From Cinnamomum chago (taxonomy: Eukaryota; Streptophyta; Magnoliopsida; Laurales; Lauraceae), in contig CP142454.1 of NCBI GenBank assembly GCA_038049695.1, positions 21,891,001-21,955,000 of the forward strand: DNA of 64,000 nucleotides, in the 5' to 3' direction. Under the pieces are notes generated by a model. That model did not search any database, was not told the DNA's origin, and saw nothing but the letters and a program-made list of their open reading frames with translations. This document shows positions 40,441 to 50,300 of the stretch, in pieces. Position 1 is the first letter of the stretch, and every line of letters starts with the position of its first letter. The position numbers and the translations under genes are program-made.

Positions 40441-40703
40441 AAAGACCCACTAGAATCCCAACAAATCTCCATTTCCATTTTCTAATTTTCCCAAACAAGG
40501 CAGAGAAGGGAGAAGAGAAGAAACAAATGTTGAGGCAAAGGGGGAATGGAATGAGGATTGGGTTTCATGGAGCTTAAGGACTGGGGGTATATGGAAAGCC
40601 CCCTTTCTTATTTGAAAGAAGTTTTGCTTTCCTATACCATCTAGCCATTTGGAATCTACCCTTACTGCTGTGCTGTGTTCTCTCTTTCAGATATCAAGGT
40701 ATT
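40430..40703 (+). ncRNA. Candidate non-coding transcript start / first exon carrying a foldback
   Basis: A C/A-rich stretch with MYB AC-like elements (ACCAACTACCAACACC near 40388-40403) precedes a TATA-like AAATAAAAGG at about 40418-40427, then a pyrimidine-rich and purine-rich leader typical of plant 5' UTRs. The segment ends in CAGATATCAAG before GTATTTTGCC, which could be a splice donor. There is no long reading frame, only a 16-codon ORF at 40527-40577 that stops just before the hairpin arm. Promoter and splicing are inferred by eye. Confidence 0.35.
40560..40661 (+). ncRNA. Candidate miRNA precursor, arms resembling miR482/miR2118
   Basis: A foldback of about 102 nt: GGTATATGGAAAGC (40586-40599) pairs with GCTTTCCTATACC (40626-40638) with a single bulge, and an inner CTTTCTT/AAAGAAG stem closes a small loop. 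Outer pairs CTGG/CTAG, AAGG/CC-TT and GGGT/ACCC extend the stem. The 5' arm (GGACTGGGGGTATATGGAAA) resembles miR482-type star sequences and the 3' arm (TGCTTTCCTATACCATCTAG) begins like the TCTTTCCTAYNCC mature strand, but its second half departs from the family's CCCATTCC. Possibly a diverged member; small-RNA data would decide. Confidence 0.4.
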
Positions 40704-41239
40704 TTGCCTTTTTATTATTCTGTCTGTGTAAAGATGCTGTTTGTTTGGATTTTTTTTTTCTTTTTGTTGAATAAATAGAAGCATGGATATGATGATTTTC
40801 TATTGCTTTTGAGTTGCTTTTTCTCTTCACTCTGTAATAGAAATATGGCGAGTATTTTTTTCTGCATAAGTGTTTTGTTTTGGTGCTATGTATGTGCAGG
40901 GGTATCCATCTTATTTTTTCTATAGGAATATTTCAGATGGGATAGAAGTATTTGTGGGGTTATGGGTTCTGCTTCATATCTATGGTAATCTTTCACATGA
41001 GCCACCAATAGAAATCTGCTCTATCTGAATGTTCTCTGTTCATTGCAAGTTCTAAAATTCCTGTTGTCTAGAAACTTTCTAGACATCTCAATGGTGATAT
41101 GATGCAAAATTAGTATGCATCTGCTGCACAAAAGGAACCATAATAGCTCTAATGTCTGTGTTAAATGCAAGTCAGGAAACCCACTGTTGTGGGTGAAGGA
41201 TGTGGAGAAGCACACAATCAAATAAGAAAATAAGAGATC

Positions 41240-41960
41240 TCAATAATAATGAAAAAAGAAAGAGAGACACAATTTACATGATTCACCATGGATGGCTATA
41301 TCCACCCGCAAAGAGGAGGAAGAGACTTTCAGTCAGATCAAATAGAAGAACAGGGTAATACACAACTGCTTCAAGATCAAAACCACTTTTATTTTTCCAT
41401 GACCAAGTTCAGTAGTACATTCCACTGAAAGAACTATAAATGTGTATATCTATAACGACTTTAATTCATCATTAATAGGGACATTGCTTTTGTTAATTCT
41501 AATTGAGGGGTGATATCAAATAGATCTATTTTTGGCATCATATATATAGTTAGAGTTCATCATAGTTAGCAGCTCCATATCAAGGTCATCATCAATATCA
41601 TTACTATCATAATAAATAAATCAAGACATAAGAAAGGGAAAAGTTCTCACTTCCACCAGGAGTTAGTAAATGCTAGACAGCATGAGACTGCCATCAAGAA
41701 ATTCCAGGCTCAGGGTTTTATTATAGCCAAACCATTGGAAGCATCCTGAATCCTGATAGATTCGAAAGTCCCTGTTCAGAAACAGGAAGAAGATGACCTG
41801 TCCAGAATGTTTCCATAGATGGCAAAGTAAAAAAAGCAGCTTCTGTTGACCATGGGACAAGTTCAGAAAATCCTGCTGAAATTTTCAGGGGGAAATTCCA
41901 AAAAAGGAGGCTCTCCAAAGACATGAAATTCAAATTTCACCTCAAGTGCCACTTTCCTGC
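41240..41960 (-). mobile_element. LTR-like segment downstream of decayed Copia element
   Basis: This follows the end of a Copia pol remnant on the minus strand (from about 42049) and contains ATTCACCATGGATGGCTATA at 41282-41301, a motif I associate with Copia LTRs. A 3' LTR is expected here from the order RNase H, ADMLTKP tail, LTR. Exact ends are not visible. Confidence 0.35.
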
Positions 41961-42217
41961 TCAATCTTGACAGGCAGCAATCTTTCCATCCTAAGTTTTT
42001 CGGACTGTTGGGAAAAAAAAACTCTAGATCTCTCTACATCATACAATCCAACTAATATGAATGGGCTTTGTCAGCATATCAGCTTCGTTGTCTTTCATGT
42101 GCATCCTCACTAATGATTACTAGGTTTTTCCTAGACGGTCACCATTAGGCATTAGCTATCAAAATCCATGCCTAGTCATAAAAGTTGAGAAGAATACCGC
42201 AGACTTTCTCCCTACTC

Positions 42218-42481
42218 TACTTTTTTGCGAGATCGCAACATTTTTTGCGATATTGCAAAATTTTAATTGGATTATGCGATATTTGCATAAAACAGCCTTG
42301 TTAAAAAGTCAATGGGACACCTTTTTCTCTGTATTTCAATGCCCATTTTTAGCTACTTTTTCTCTGTCTCAGTTAATGGAATGAGCTTTGAAATACGGAG
42401 AAAATAGTTGACTTTTTAACAAGGCAGTTTTATGCGATATCACTTAATCAAATTAAAATTTTGCAATATTGCAAAAAAGTA
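42218..42481. mobile_element. Palindromic MITE copy 1 (long terminal inverted repeats)
   Basis: The left arm (TACTTTTTTGC at 42218, then GCGATATTGCAAAATTTTAA and, further in, CCTTGTTAAAAAGTCAA near 42296-42312) is repeated inverted in the right arm (TTGACTTTTTAACAAGG from 42409, TTAAAATTTTGCAATATTGC to 42472, then AAAAAAGTA). The arms are about 65-75 bp with about 95 bp between. It interrupts the dead Copia sequence. Confidence 0.75.
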
Positions 42482-43311
42482 GCAGTATGGCGAACATCTG
42501 AGGAAAGTTATCTACTTTCGTCACCAGGTAGGGTTATCCATGACTAAAGGTTATAGTAGAGGAAAATCCCAATGATTACTTCACCTACATCAAGATTGAA
42601 TAAAGTCATAAATTCCTTGCTTTGGATGATAATTTGTCCTTTTCTAAATGCAAGGCAGTTTAGCTATCACAATAAACACAAAGCTTTTCCATGCCAAATC
42701 AAGTTCCCCAACTAAAATTAGCAACCAAAGAGCTTTTGCTATTTCTTAGCTGCTATATACTATACAATGGCACATGTCCGATATCGCAAAATTTTAATTG
42801 GATTATGCGATATTGCATAAAACGGCCTTGCTAAAAAGTCAATGGGACACCTTTTTCTCTATATTTCAATGCCCATTTTTAGCTACTTTTTTCTCTGTCT
42901 CAGTTAATGGAATGAGCTTTGAAATACAGAGAAAATGGTTGACTTTTTAACAAGACAGTTTTATGTGATATCACATAATCCAATTAAAATTTTGCAATAT
43001 CGTAAAAAAGTAGCAGTATGGCAAACATTTAGGGAAATTTCTCTACTTTCGTCGCCAGGTTGGTTTATCCATGAATAAAGGTTACAGTACGGGAAAAATC
43101 CCAATGATTACTTCACCTACATCAAGATTGAATAAAGTCATAAATTCCTTGCTTTGGATGATAGATTGTCCTTTCCAAATGCAAGGCAGTTTAGCTATCG
43201 CAATAAACACAAAAAGCTTTTCCATACCAAATCAAGTTCCCCAACTAAAATTAGCAACCAGAGAGCTTTTACTATTTCTTAGCCGCTATATACTATACAA
43301 TGGCACATGTC
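42248..43311. repeat. Tandem duplication, two units of about 531-533 bp
   Basis: Unit 1 is about 42248-42778 and unit 2 about 42779-43311. Both run from CGATAT(T/C)GCAAAATTTT to TATACAATGGCACATGTC with a constant offset of about 530 bp and only scattered differences. Each unit contains one MITE copy and one copy of the Copia RNase H remnant. Confidence 0.9.
42779..43012. mobile_element. Palindromic MITE copy 2 (left-truncated, from tandem duplication)
   Basis: This is nearly identical to copy 1 but starts within its left arm at CGATATCGCAAAATTTTAAT. It was copied as part of the 0.53-kb tandem duplication rather than by independent insertion, because the adjoining Copia sequence is duplicated with it. 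Confidence 0.75.
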
Positions 43312-43700
43312 TGACATCCCGTATCAAGTACAATACCTTCAACCCCACCAAAAGCTCCCCATGATTAATTCCAATGCATCTTTGCTCTATTGCAAGATAA
43401 CTATGTAACACACCCCAAAAAAGCTAACACCCGAAAATAGGGTTGACTCACTCCCTCTTGGTTAAAGACCCTCATTATATACGCAACTACATAATTCCAT
43501 TTCAGTGTATGGCATTCCGATAGACTTGCAGATCAGCCACATGTATTGTGGTAAGTCATTTGTGACTCTTTCTTACTGAATTTCTTAGTATCTCAGGGGA
43601 CGCATCACAAAGTTTATTTTTACATTTATAACAAGATATTGGCTTTAAATAGGGTCGAGTGAACCAGTGAAATTCACAAAGGCATGAGTCTAGACTTCTA

Positions 43701-43858
43701 CGGGGCGTTTGGTGCTGGCCATGGAAGAGGAAACGCCGCGTTTCCTCTTCCACAGATCCAGCTTTCCTACCACCAAAGAGAGGACTTCCGGACTCTCCCG
43801 CAGAAATATCGCAAAAAAGGGAGGATTCCCAGGCCTAATCGTCGCTGCACCAAACACA
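43701..43858. mobile_element. Probable MITE with GYGTTTGGTGC ends and an internal 14-bp hairpin
   Basis: The left GGGGCGTTTGGTGC and the reverse complement of the right end, GTGTTTGGTGCAGCG, form short inverted termini of Tourist/hAT-like appearance. Inside, TGGAAGAGGAAACG and CGTTTCCTCTTCCA are perfect inverted copies separated by 3 nt (about 43723-43753). It is non-coding. The target duplication was not resolved. Confidence 0.5.
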
Positions 43859-44165
43859 TCATACAAGGCGCTGGGTTTTCCAATGTCTTGTCACGGGAGC
43901 TTTTCTGCCGAAAGCAGCACCGCACAAATGCCCCTCCTAGTGTCTATGGGAAGAATATAAAAATATATGTAGAAGTTCATAATAGTCATCATCAAGGATC
44001 GTGAAGCACCCAGTGAATAATCATGTGAATAAGTAAACCACATCCAAGTGAAGGAAAAGAAAAGAAAAGAAAAGGCACCAAAATCCTAGAAATAAACTAA
44101 AAATAGATGAAAACATGAACTGCTGAACTGAGGAAGAATTTTAAGTGCTGAAAAAAGGGAAAAAA

Positions 44166-45540
44166 CTAACCTTCCGATGATGATCTGACTACTACAATAT
44201 GCATTGTCACATTGTTTGGAGGAAGATGCAGCCGAAGGGGATATAACATTCCATTCAAAGGATTGCGAGAACACACAACAATATCTTCCAGCCCTGTTTC
44301 CTCCACTAACTTATGGGTCAATTCTTCTACGCTGGCTCCCTTGAAAGTGAAGAAAAGCTCCTCAGAATCGTTGTCTACGTTACCTCTGTCATCTCCAATC
44401 ATGAAGTAGATACTCCTTCCATCTGTCTTGGGTGGTGAACCCATAGTAAAAGAATCAGATGACTGCAACACAACATAAAACATTAAAAAGAGCCACTATT
44501 GTTAGAGTTGAAAGGAATCAAGACACTCAGGACCGACTTCTTCAAAACTTCAAAAGCCCATCTAAGAAACATAAAAGTGCGTACTCGCTGTAACAGTCAG
44601 TTTGCAATGTTTCAAAATAATGGGGTGAATATTCAGCCCACTCTGTGTCAGGAAGTAAAAATTGGCGCCTATGAGGTTTAAATTTTCACCTATGGGACTC
44701 CTGCACAACGATGGTGCAGGTTTTCAATCTTGACTGTCTACCAAAGTTAGACATTCACCTACAAGACTCCTGCACAAGGATGGTGTACCTTTTCCCCAAC
44801 TTTTCTAACCCAGATCATTATCACTAATTTGTGATGGCAATGGTTTTGGAGGTGGACAACACCATCCAACTGCTCCAAATGTGCCATTTCACCAAAATGT
44901 CCAAACTGCTTGTGATTCAAGGTTCATTTATATAAAATCACATATGCCAGTCCTAGATTGAAAACAGTTGGAAACAAATAGAACAAACCTCCAATTTAGA
45001 TATATTTGTTGAGATCATCTCCGTTGTCATCAAACCTAAGGCAGCTTCAGATGCATGCGAATCAACCAAGGGCAATTGTCTCGGTGGATCTACTTGGATT
45101 TCAACAATATCGACCTCCCAAAGCACCCAATCTTTATGTGAGGTTCTATGAGGAATGTCATGCGTTATAGAGTTCCGCAATGGTGGTAGACCGCCATTTG
45201 CACGCAGGAAATGGCCATACCTGGTTCTAAGTCTAACCAGTGAACCTTCTCTGATAGGCTCCCATTCAACAGATGAATCCAGCCTTTTAGGAATAGTCTG
45301 GATGACTTTCTTACCCGTCACTCCAAGAAGGAATTGCGAGTTTGATGCAGTCAGATATTTACCATAGCAGCTACGAAGGCGCAAGACATTACTGTCCTCA
45401 ACAAATTCCACAGACCACCTTGCTCTTTTGGATGCGCCTTTGCGTTCTTGGTTAACTGATTCTCCATCATCGTCTGCAAGTAGATACTTGTCATGGTGAC
45501 TTCGAAGCCGGATGGTCTTAGCTCTGTGAAAGAGCTCCAT
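44166..45540 (-). CDS. DUF569 protein (actin cross-linking/fascin-like beta-trefoil), two coding exons
   Basis: Exon 1 is 44989-45540 (184 codons) and exon 2 is 44166-44462 (98 codons plus stop), joined in phase 0 across a GT/AG intron, giving 282 residues. The N-terminal DUF569 domain (about 1-145) shows three beta-trefoil-like repeats: IRLRSHHDKYLLADD, LRLRSCYGKYLTASN and VRLRTRYGHFLRANGG, plus HDIPHRTSHKDWVLWEVD. After a variable linker, exon 2 begins SSDSFTMGSPPKTDGR and carries the second conserved domain (ELTHKLVEETGLEDIVVCSR, NPLNGMLYPLRLHLPPNN). Arabidopsis At1g59710/At1g27100-type proteins are annotated as actin cross-linking by fold only; function is unproven. The apparent TAG stop coincides with a plausible donor (GAAG then GTTAGT), so a short third exon is possible. 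Confidence 0.88.
44690..44790. repeat. Two imperfect copies of a CACCTAYRRGACTCCTGCAC unit (intronic)
   Basis: CACCTATGGGACTCCTGCAC followed by AACGATGGTGCAGG (44690-44722), and CACCTACAAGACTCCTGCAC followed by AAGGATGGTGTACC (44757-44789), are two related copies 67 bp apart in the DUF569 intron. Within each, CCTGCAC/GTGCAGG can pair. It is likely a small interspersed repeat. Confidence 0.55.
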
Positions 45541-46495
45541 GTCCTATGTATAGACGACGGAGCAGTAGAGCTATAACACCCAATGCGGCAACTAGCAGGA
45601 ATAAGAGGGGCAGGAATGTATAAGAATGCAGGTCAGAAGACATCCTAAGAATTTTCATTTTTCAGTTAAGCAAAGCAATATGAAGAAAATGGAAATAACA
45701 AGTATGATAAATCCCACACGCAGAAAGCCGAATTGGATCTTCTATCATTGTTCGCAAATTATTGGGGCTTGTTGTTTGATCAGGTTATAAGTGCTTAGGA
45801 ATTTCAGTAGTGCCTTCATCTCAAAGGAGTTCAAATTAAAGAAATTAAGGTGAAGATCTACAAGAGCCATGATAGTCTCCTCTTTGGCAGGAAACAAACG
45901 ATTGCTGAGCCATAACCCCAGTAAATCAAATCCAAGGAAAATAAGGGTCCCATGCATCTACATCTCCAACTTATAATACTTCTTTATTAGGAGTTAGGAC
46001 GCGGTTTACTGGTAATTACTGGGAATTCAATACAAAGTAGGCAAAGAGTCCCTAAATGTCTATGAAAAAATGAAACAAAGCAGAAACATAAATCAGAAGG
46101 GAAAAAAAATCTTCTTACATGGAACAGTTCCATTCAGATCAAACACAACCTAGAGAAATAAAGGAAGAAAAAAATTTCACAAAATGAACAGAACCCAGAA
46201 ATAGAATCAAATACTTTTCTCTTCCTCAAACTTTCTGAAAAATATCAAATAGAAAGAGACCAAGATATCCAATGGGCCTGTTTGTTACAAGTAATTGAAT
46301 ACCTAGGATTACATTTCTAAGCGCGGTTAAAAATGAAGAAACAAAGGTAAACATCCAAAAATAACTATCGAATAACCTCTTCTTTAATAGAAACTAGCAC
46401 AATAACCGATGTTAAGCATGGACATAACCCATGTGGCTAGGGTCCCCATCCTATCTTCCAATTTTTTGAGATTTTTTATATAAAAATAATAAATT

Positions 46496-46575
46496 AAACC
46501 TAGTTGTGTGGTGCAGTGGTTAGATTGATTTTATTTAAAAGGCTAGAGGTGATGATTTGATCAAATCTCTCAATG
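46496..46575 (+). repeat. tRNA-derived SINE remnant
   Basis: TAGTTGTGTGGTGCAGTGGT (46501-46520) is a box A-like start common to plant SINEs; a degenerate box B region (GATGATTTGATCAAATC) follows about 50 bp later. It lies in the inferred 5'-UTR intron of the DUF569 gene. The tail and target duplication are unclear. Confidence 0.45.
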
Positions 46576-46854
46576 AAAAAGATCCATCCCAAACCCTCGG
46601 CTTTAATATATTAATAATTGAATCAAGAAAAATGAATACTCAGCCATCACCTAAGAAATCCAATACTCAAGAAAATCACTGTCCCATCTACATCTACTTC
46701 TCAACCTTATATCCTTCACTCCTCATATTGTATCCTTCACCCCTCACTTCTTTAATAATCCTTCAATGGGGGCCATATGACCATGAATTCAAATGTATTT
46801 TATGCAAACAAATATACCCCATACTAATCTAATAGAAATTCCTGCAAATATGGG

Positions 46855-46859
<5 letters not shown>

Positions 46860-46885
<26 letters not shown>
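46860..46885. repeat. TC microsatellite
   Basis: Uninterrupted TC repeat of about 13 units in the inferred leader intron of the DUF569 gene. Confidence 0.9.
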
Positions 46886-46886
<1 letters not shown>

Positions 46887-47017
46887 AGATTTTAACAACA
46901 TCAAATTGAAAGATTCCGAAAATAGCCAAACGAATTCAACAGAAAGCAATCAGAAAAACAAGCAAATCAAACCCTATATGCATGGAGATCAAGTCACTAA
47001 AAAAGATGGGAGCATAC

Positions 47018-47350
47018 CTGAAACAAAGAGACGGAGTAATTATCCTGTCTTACCCATTGTTAATCAAGATTTAGAGGGATTGGGGTTCGAAGAGAGAGAT
47101 GGATAGAAATGCAATGGCAATGAGAATCCCAAATCCACTCCCTCTCTCAGAGAGGCTTCTTGGAATCCTAACCAACCAGGAAGTTGCATGCAGCTGCAGC
47201 ATTTCTGTTTTTGATGAGGGAATGGATGGAGAAGAAGAGGGAGAAGGAGAAGGTGGCCTTTTCTTTTTCTGGCTTGAGAATCTCTCAGGTTCTTGTCACC
47301 AACCGTCAAAACGGTTGAAAAGGAACATAAGCTCAACGGTTGAAGTCTTT
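47018..47350 (-). promoter_or_regulatory. Probable 5'-UTR exon and leader-intron donor of the DUF569 gene
   Basis: On the minus strand, TTTGTTTCAG then GTATGCTCCC at 47018/47017 is a strong donor, and the stretch upstream to about 47350 is leader-like. An acceptor such as CCTCTTATTCCTGCTAG lies just before the coding start at 45540. I infer a 5'-UTR intron of about 1.4 kb. The transcription start and TATA box are not evident. Confidence 0.45.
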
Positions 47351-47399
47351 TAGAGGATCCGACATCCACGTTCCCTCTATGAATCTATGTTTAACAAGA

Positions 47400-50300
47400 T
47401 GGAACCCACAAGCTCTCACAAAATCTAGTAAGTAGGTTGTGGGGCCAACGCCAACGGGTTGGGTCAACAAGGGTTATCTATGGGTTGAAGTCTGACCCTT
47501 TCTAAAAAACAGGTCAAGGAACTTCATCCCAGCCCCAACCCGTATATAATCCGTATTCCATGGGGTCCATCTTTTTAACCTGACCTTAATTTTAGAAGCT
47601 TGGCTCAAACCCATTTCATTTCAAATATTAAGCCTATATTTGACTTGAACTGCAGGCCGAAAAAAGCCCAACATAAACTCTGGTCAATCCGTATAAAATA
47701 TACTATTGCAAGCACCAAAATATTAAACCATTGAATAACTTCAATGGGTTTTGATACGCGGTTGACCTGGGGCCCATTTAAATAGGGTAAGCGGGTTATT
47801 CGGTTTGAGGGCGTTGACCCTATACTCTGACCCGTTAATTGCGGGTCTGATCTTTCTGAACTATAACTGACCCATAAGAGTGTGGGTTAGGTCAAATTTT
47901 GCCATCCCTAGCTGACAGGGCATTCTGGTAAGGGTTGTATGAAAATGGAATAGGGTTCGAGTTGCTTTCCCTGACTCATTAGTATAGTCTTGTAGCCGAG
48001 TCAAACCCGAATCGATTTAGGTCAGGGACCCATATATGTAACTGGACCCCTAACTTGAGTCATGAGAAGCCAACCGGCTGCACTGTAGAATTGTATGTAC
48101 TTTCCATATAACATAATGTGTGTAATATATGGCTATGGAATCAGATGTTCAGGTTAGGATCTGATCAATCAGACCCAAAAATGGAATGAAATATTGGACT
48201 TATATCAAGCTAATTCCAATCTCTGTCCTTGGAAATTTGAGACCTATTTCACACGAAGTTTGCTCTTAAGAAATTAACATGGCAATTCAGGGGTTGCTAC
48301 TTGCTACCAGTATGAACTATGAACAACACCCTAATTGAAAGGCCAGTTTTGGTTGGGTTGGCAGGTTGAAATGACCAGTCCAAAGTTTTCTGAATGTCTC
48401 GTTGATGCTTCCATGAGCGAGGAGAGTGAGACTCCACAGTGGACCAATTTATTGAATATCCGAGTTGCTGAAAATGAAAGCCCTTTCTTTGTATGAGTTG
48501 GCTCAATTTTTATTTTCATGCTAGTTAGGCTACTGGTCTATTTTAACTTGAGGACCCGGGGATCGATCCCTGGAGGATGTATATGAAACCAAAACACCAA
48601 TACCATGATCTAGTAATTATAAAAATAAAAAAAATGCATTACCCAACCATAAGTGTATTGACAAGTAGTCTCAAAATTTACCCCAGTAAAAGTTGATTTG
48701 TTTTGAGTTGGTCACATGAAATGTGGAGAGATTGCATTCAAGGGAATGCATTTGTTTTAAGCGGTTTGGGTCTTGCACACGCCATATAATTTAACTTCTT
48801 TTAAGTCGAGTCTGGCAATCAAGTCTTCAGGAATTCCACACTGATTTTCCGCATAGTCATAAAAAGCCTACGTTTAGGAATTGTAAACTCCAGGGAATTG
48901 GGTCAGCGAAAATCCTCATTCTTGTTGATTTATATATCGATTTAATTATTAGCTATACACATTGAACACCCAATGATATGGACATGAAATCCTCAATGAA
49001 GAATCCATATTCTAAGGGCAGCAAGGAACCCTCAAATCTACTGATTGTGCCCATACCAGGAGGGTGAGACACGAGTATCTGGACCCCATGATGTCAGGAT
49101 TGTGTTATGAATGTGGTTTCGTAACCATCATCCATTCATGAAATGGTAACCACATAGATGGTCCTAATTCATTCACATCTGCCTCTACGGCTCTGCCACA
49201 ACCGCATCTGGGACAGAATGGAACAAATAAATATCGATGGATACGTTTGTCATGTTGTATAACATAAAGTTCCTTGATTGAAGATGAAAACTACATTAAA
49301 TGACCATAAATTTTGCTATTGTGCACTATACGGTCTGTGATTTATTTACCTCTCCCTATGGCAATATGGTTACGTTATAAAGCACATGCAGAATGCAGAC
49401 TGCAGACTGCAGCTCAGATGGTCATGGGTCGGTAAATCATCAATGGCATAAACAGAGTCTCTGAAAAGTTTGGTTCCTTCTGGCAACAAAGATTGGGGGG
49501 ACTTTCTCCTGAGAACATCAGCGTGTGATCATCTAAGTTGTGAAAAGAAATTTCCACTTCACTTTGAAAATCAAGTCCAACCCCATCAAAAACAGTTTTC
49601 CACATAATTGTAAAAAAGAAATTTTCATTTTTCCGGTTTTCCTCACCAAACATGAAACTTTCAACGCTGTGGAAAGCTTTTCCGCTTTCCATTACTTTCC
49701 GTGTACAAGGGACTAGAAATACATGGCCTTATAATGTCTAAATTGAGACATCCGCATGCTGGTGCTCCTTATGAGAAAACTTCACTCCTCAAAATTATTG
49801 ATGCTTGATATTAAAATTTTTTAAAGATTCAATGCAGTACCTTAATCTCACAATACCATTCAATTAACATAATATCACAATACCATTCAATTGAGAAATG
49901 ATCTCAATTTATATAATAAAGAGCAGACGTAATAAAAAGTTATTCAAAATTCAAACTCCCTGAAGTCTCTAACAACCAATTTAACCTTTATCTAACATTC
50001 CAATCTCTAAACAGATAGCTCTTGGCTCTTTCAGTTTTAGGAGCTGAAAATGGTTTGGAGAAGAATTTCCTGGAGGCCCACAAGGGAAAGAAACCAAACA
50101 CAGACTTTGATGTGAAAGGCAAATTTGCCTTTGGTCTCACAAGAATTTGATGCATGAGAGGAATTTGACTCTCCTCCAATTGGCGAGATTGATTAAAGGT
50201 TTCCTCTCATTTTTGCTTGGCAATTGATTTGGGGACTGAGTCTCACCATCGCTTTAGAATACGCGTCCATTGGTCACGTCAAAAGACTAAACTTAGACGG

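Larger units (their letters stand above)
42049..43320 (-). pseudogene. Decayed Copia retrotransposon pol (RNase H and C-terminal tail), interrupted by MITE and duplicated
   Basis: On the minus strand two copies of an RNase H-like remnant occur (about 43120-43300 and 42590-42770) with the residues VYCDS-stop-TALHLEKD, a broken form of the Copia VYCDSQSALHLAKN-type motif. Further on, at 42049-42106, HMKDNEADMLTKPIHISW is the conserved C-terminal ADMLTKP tail of Copia polyproteins. Stops and frameshifts throughout show it is dead. The order (RNase H then tail, both minus) is the normal element order. Confidence 0.75.

Noticed and set aside
43071..43364. 97-codon plus-strand frame
   Set aside because: It is the antisense of a decayed Copia RNase H remnant that reads correctly on the minus strand.
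44966..44988. Read-through of DUF569 exon 1 (VCSICFQLFSI)
   Set aside because: Family alignment and a GT donor after Leu-Glu show these residues are intron translation.
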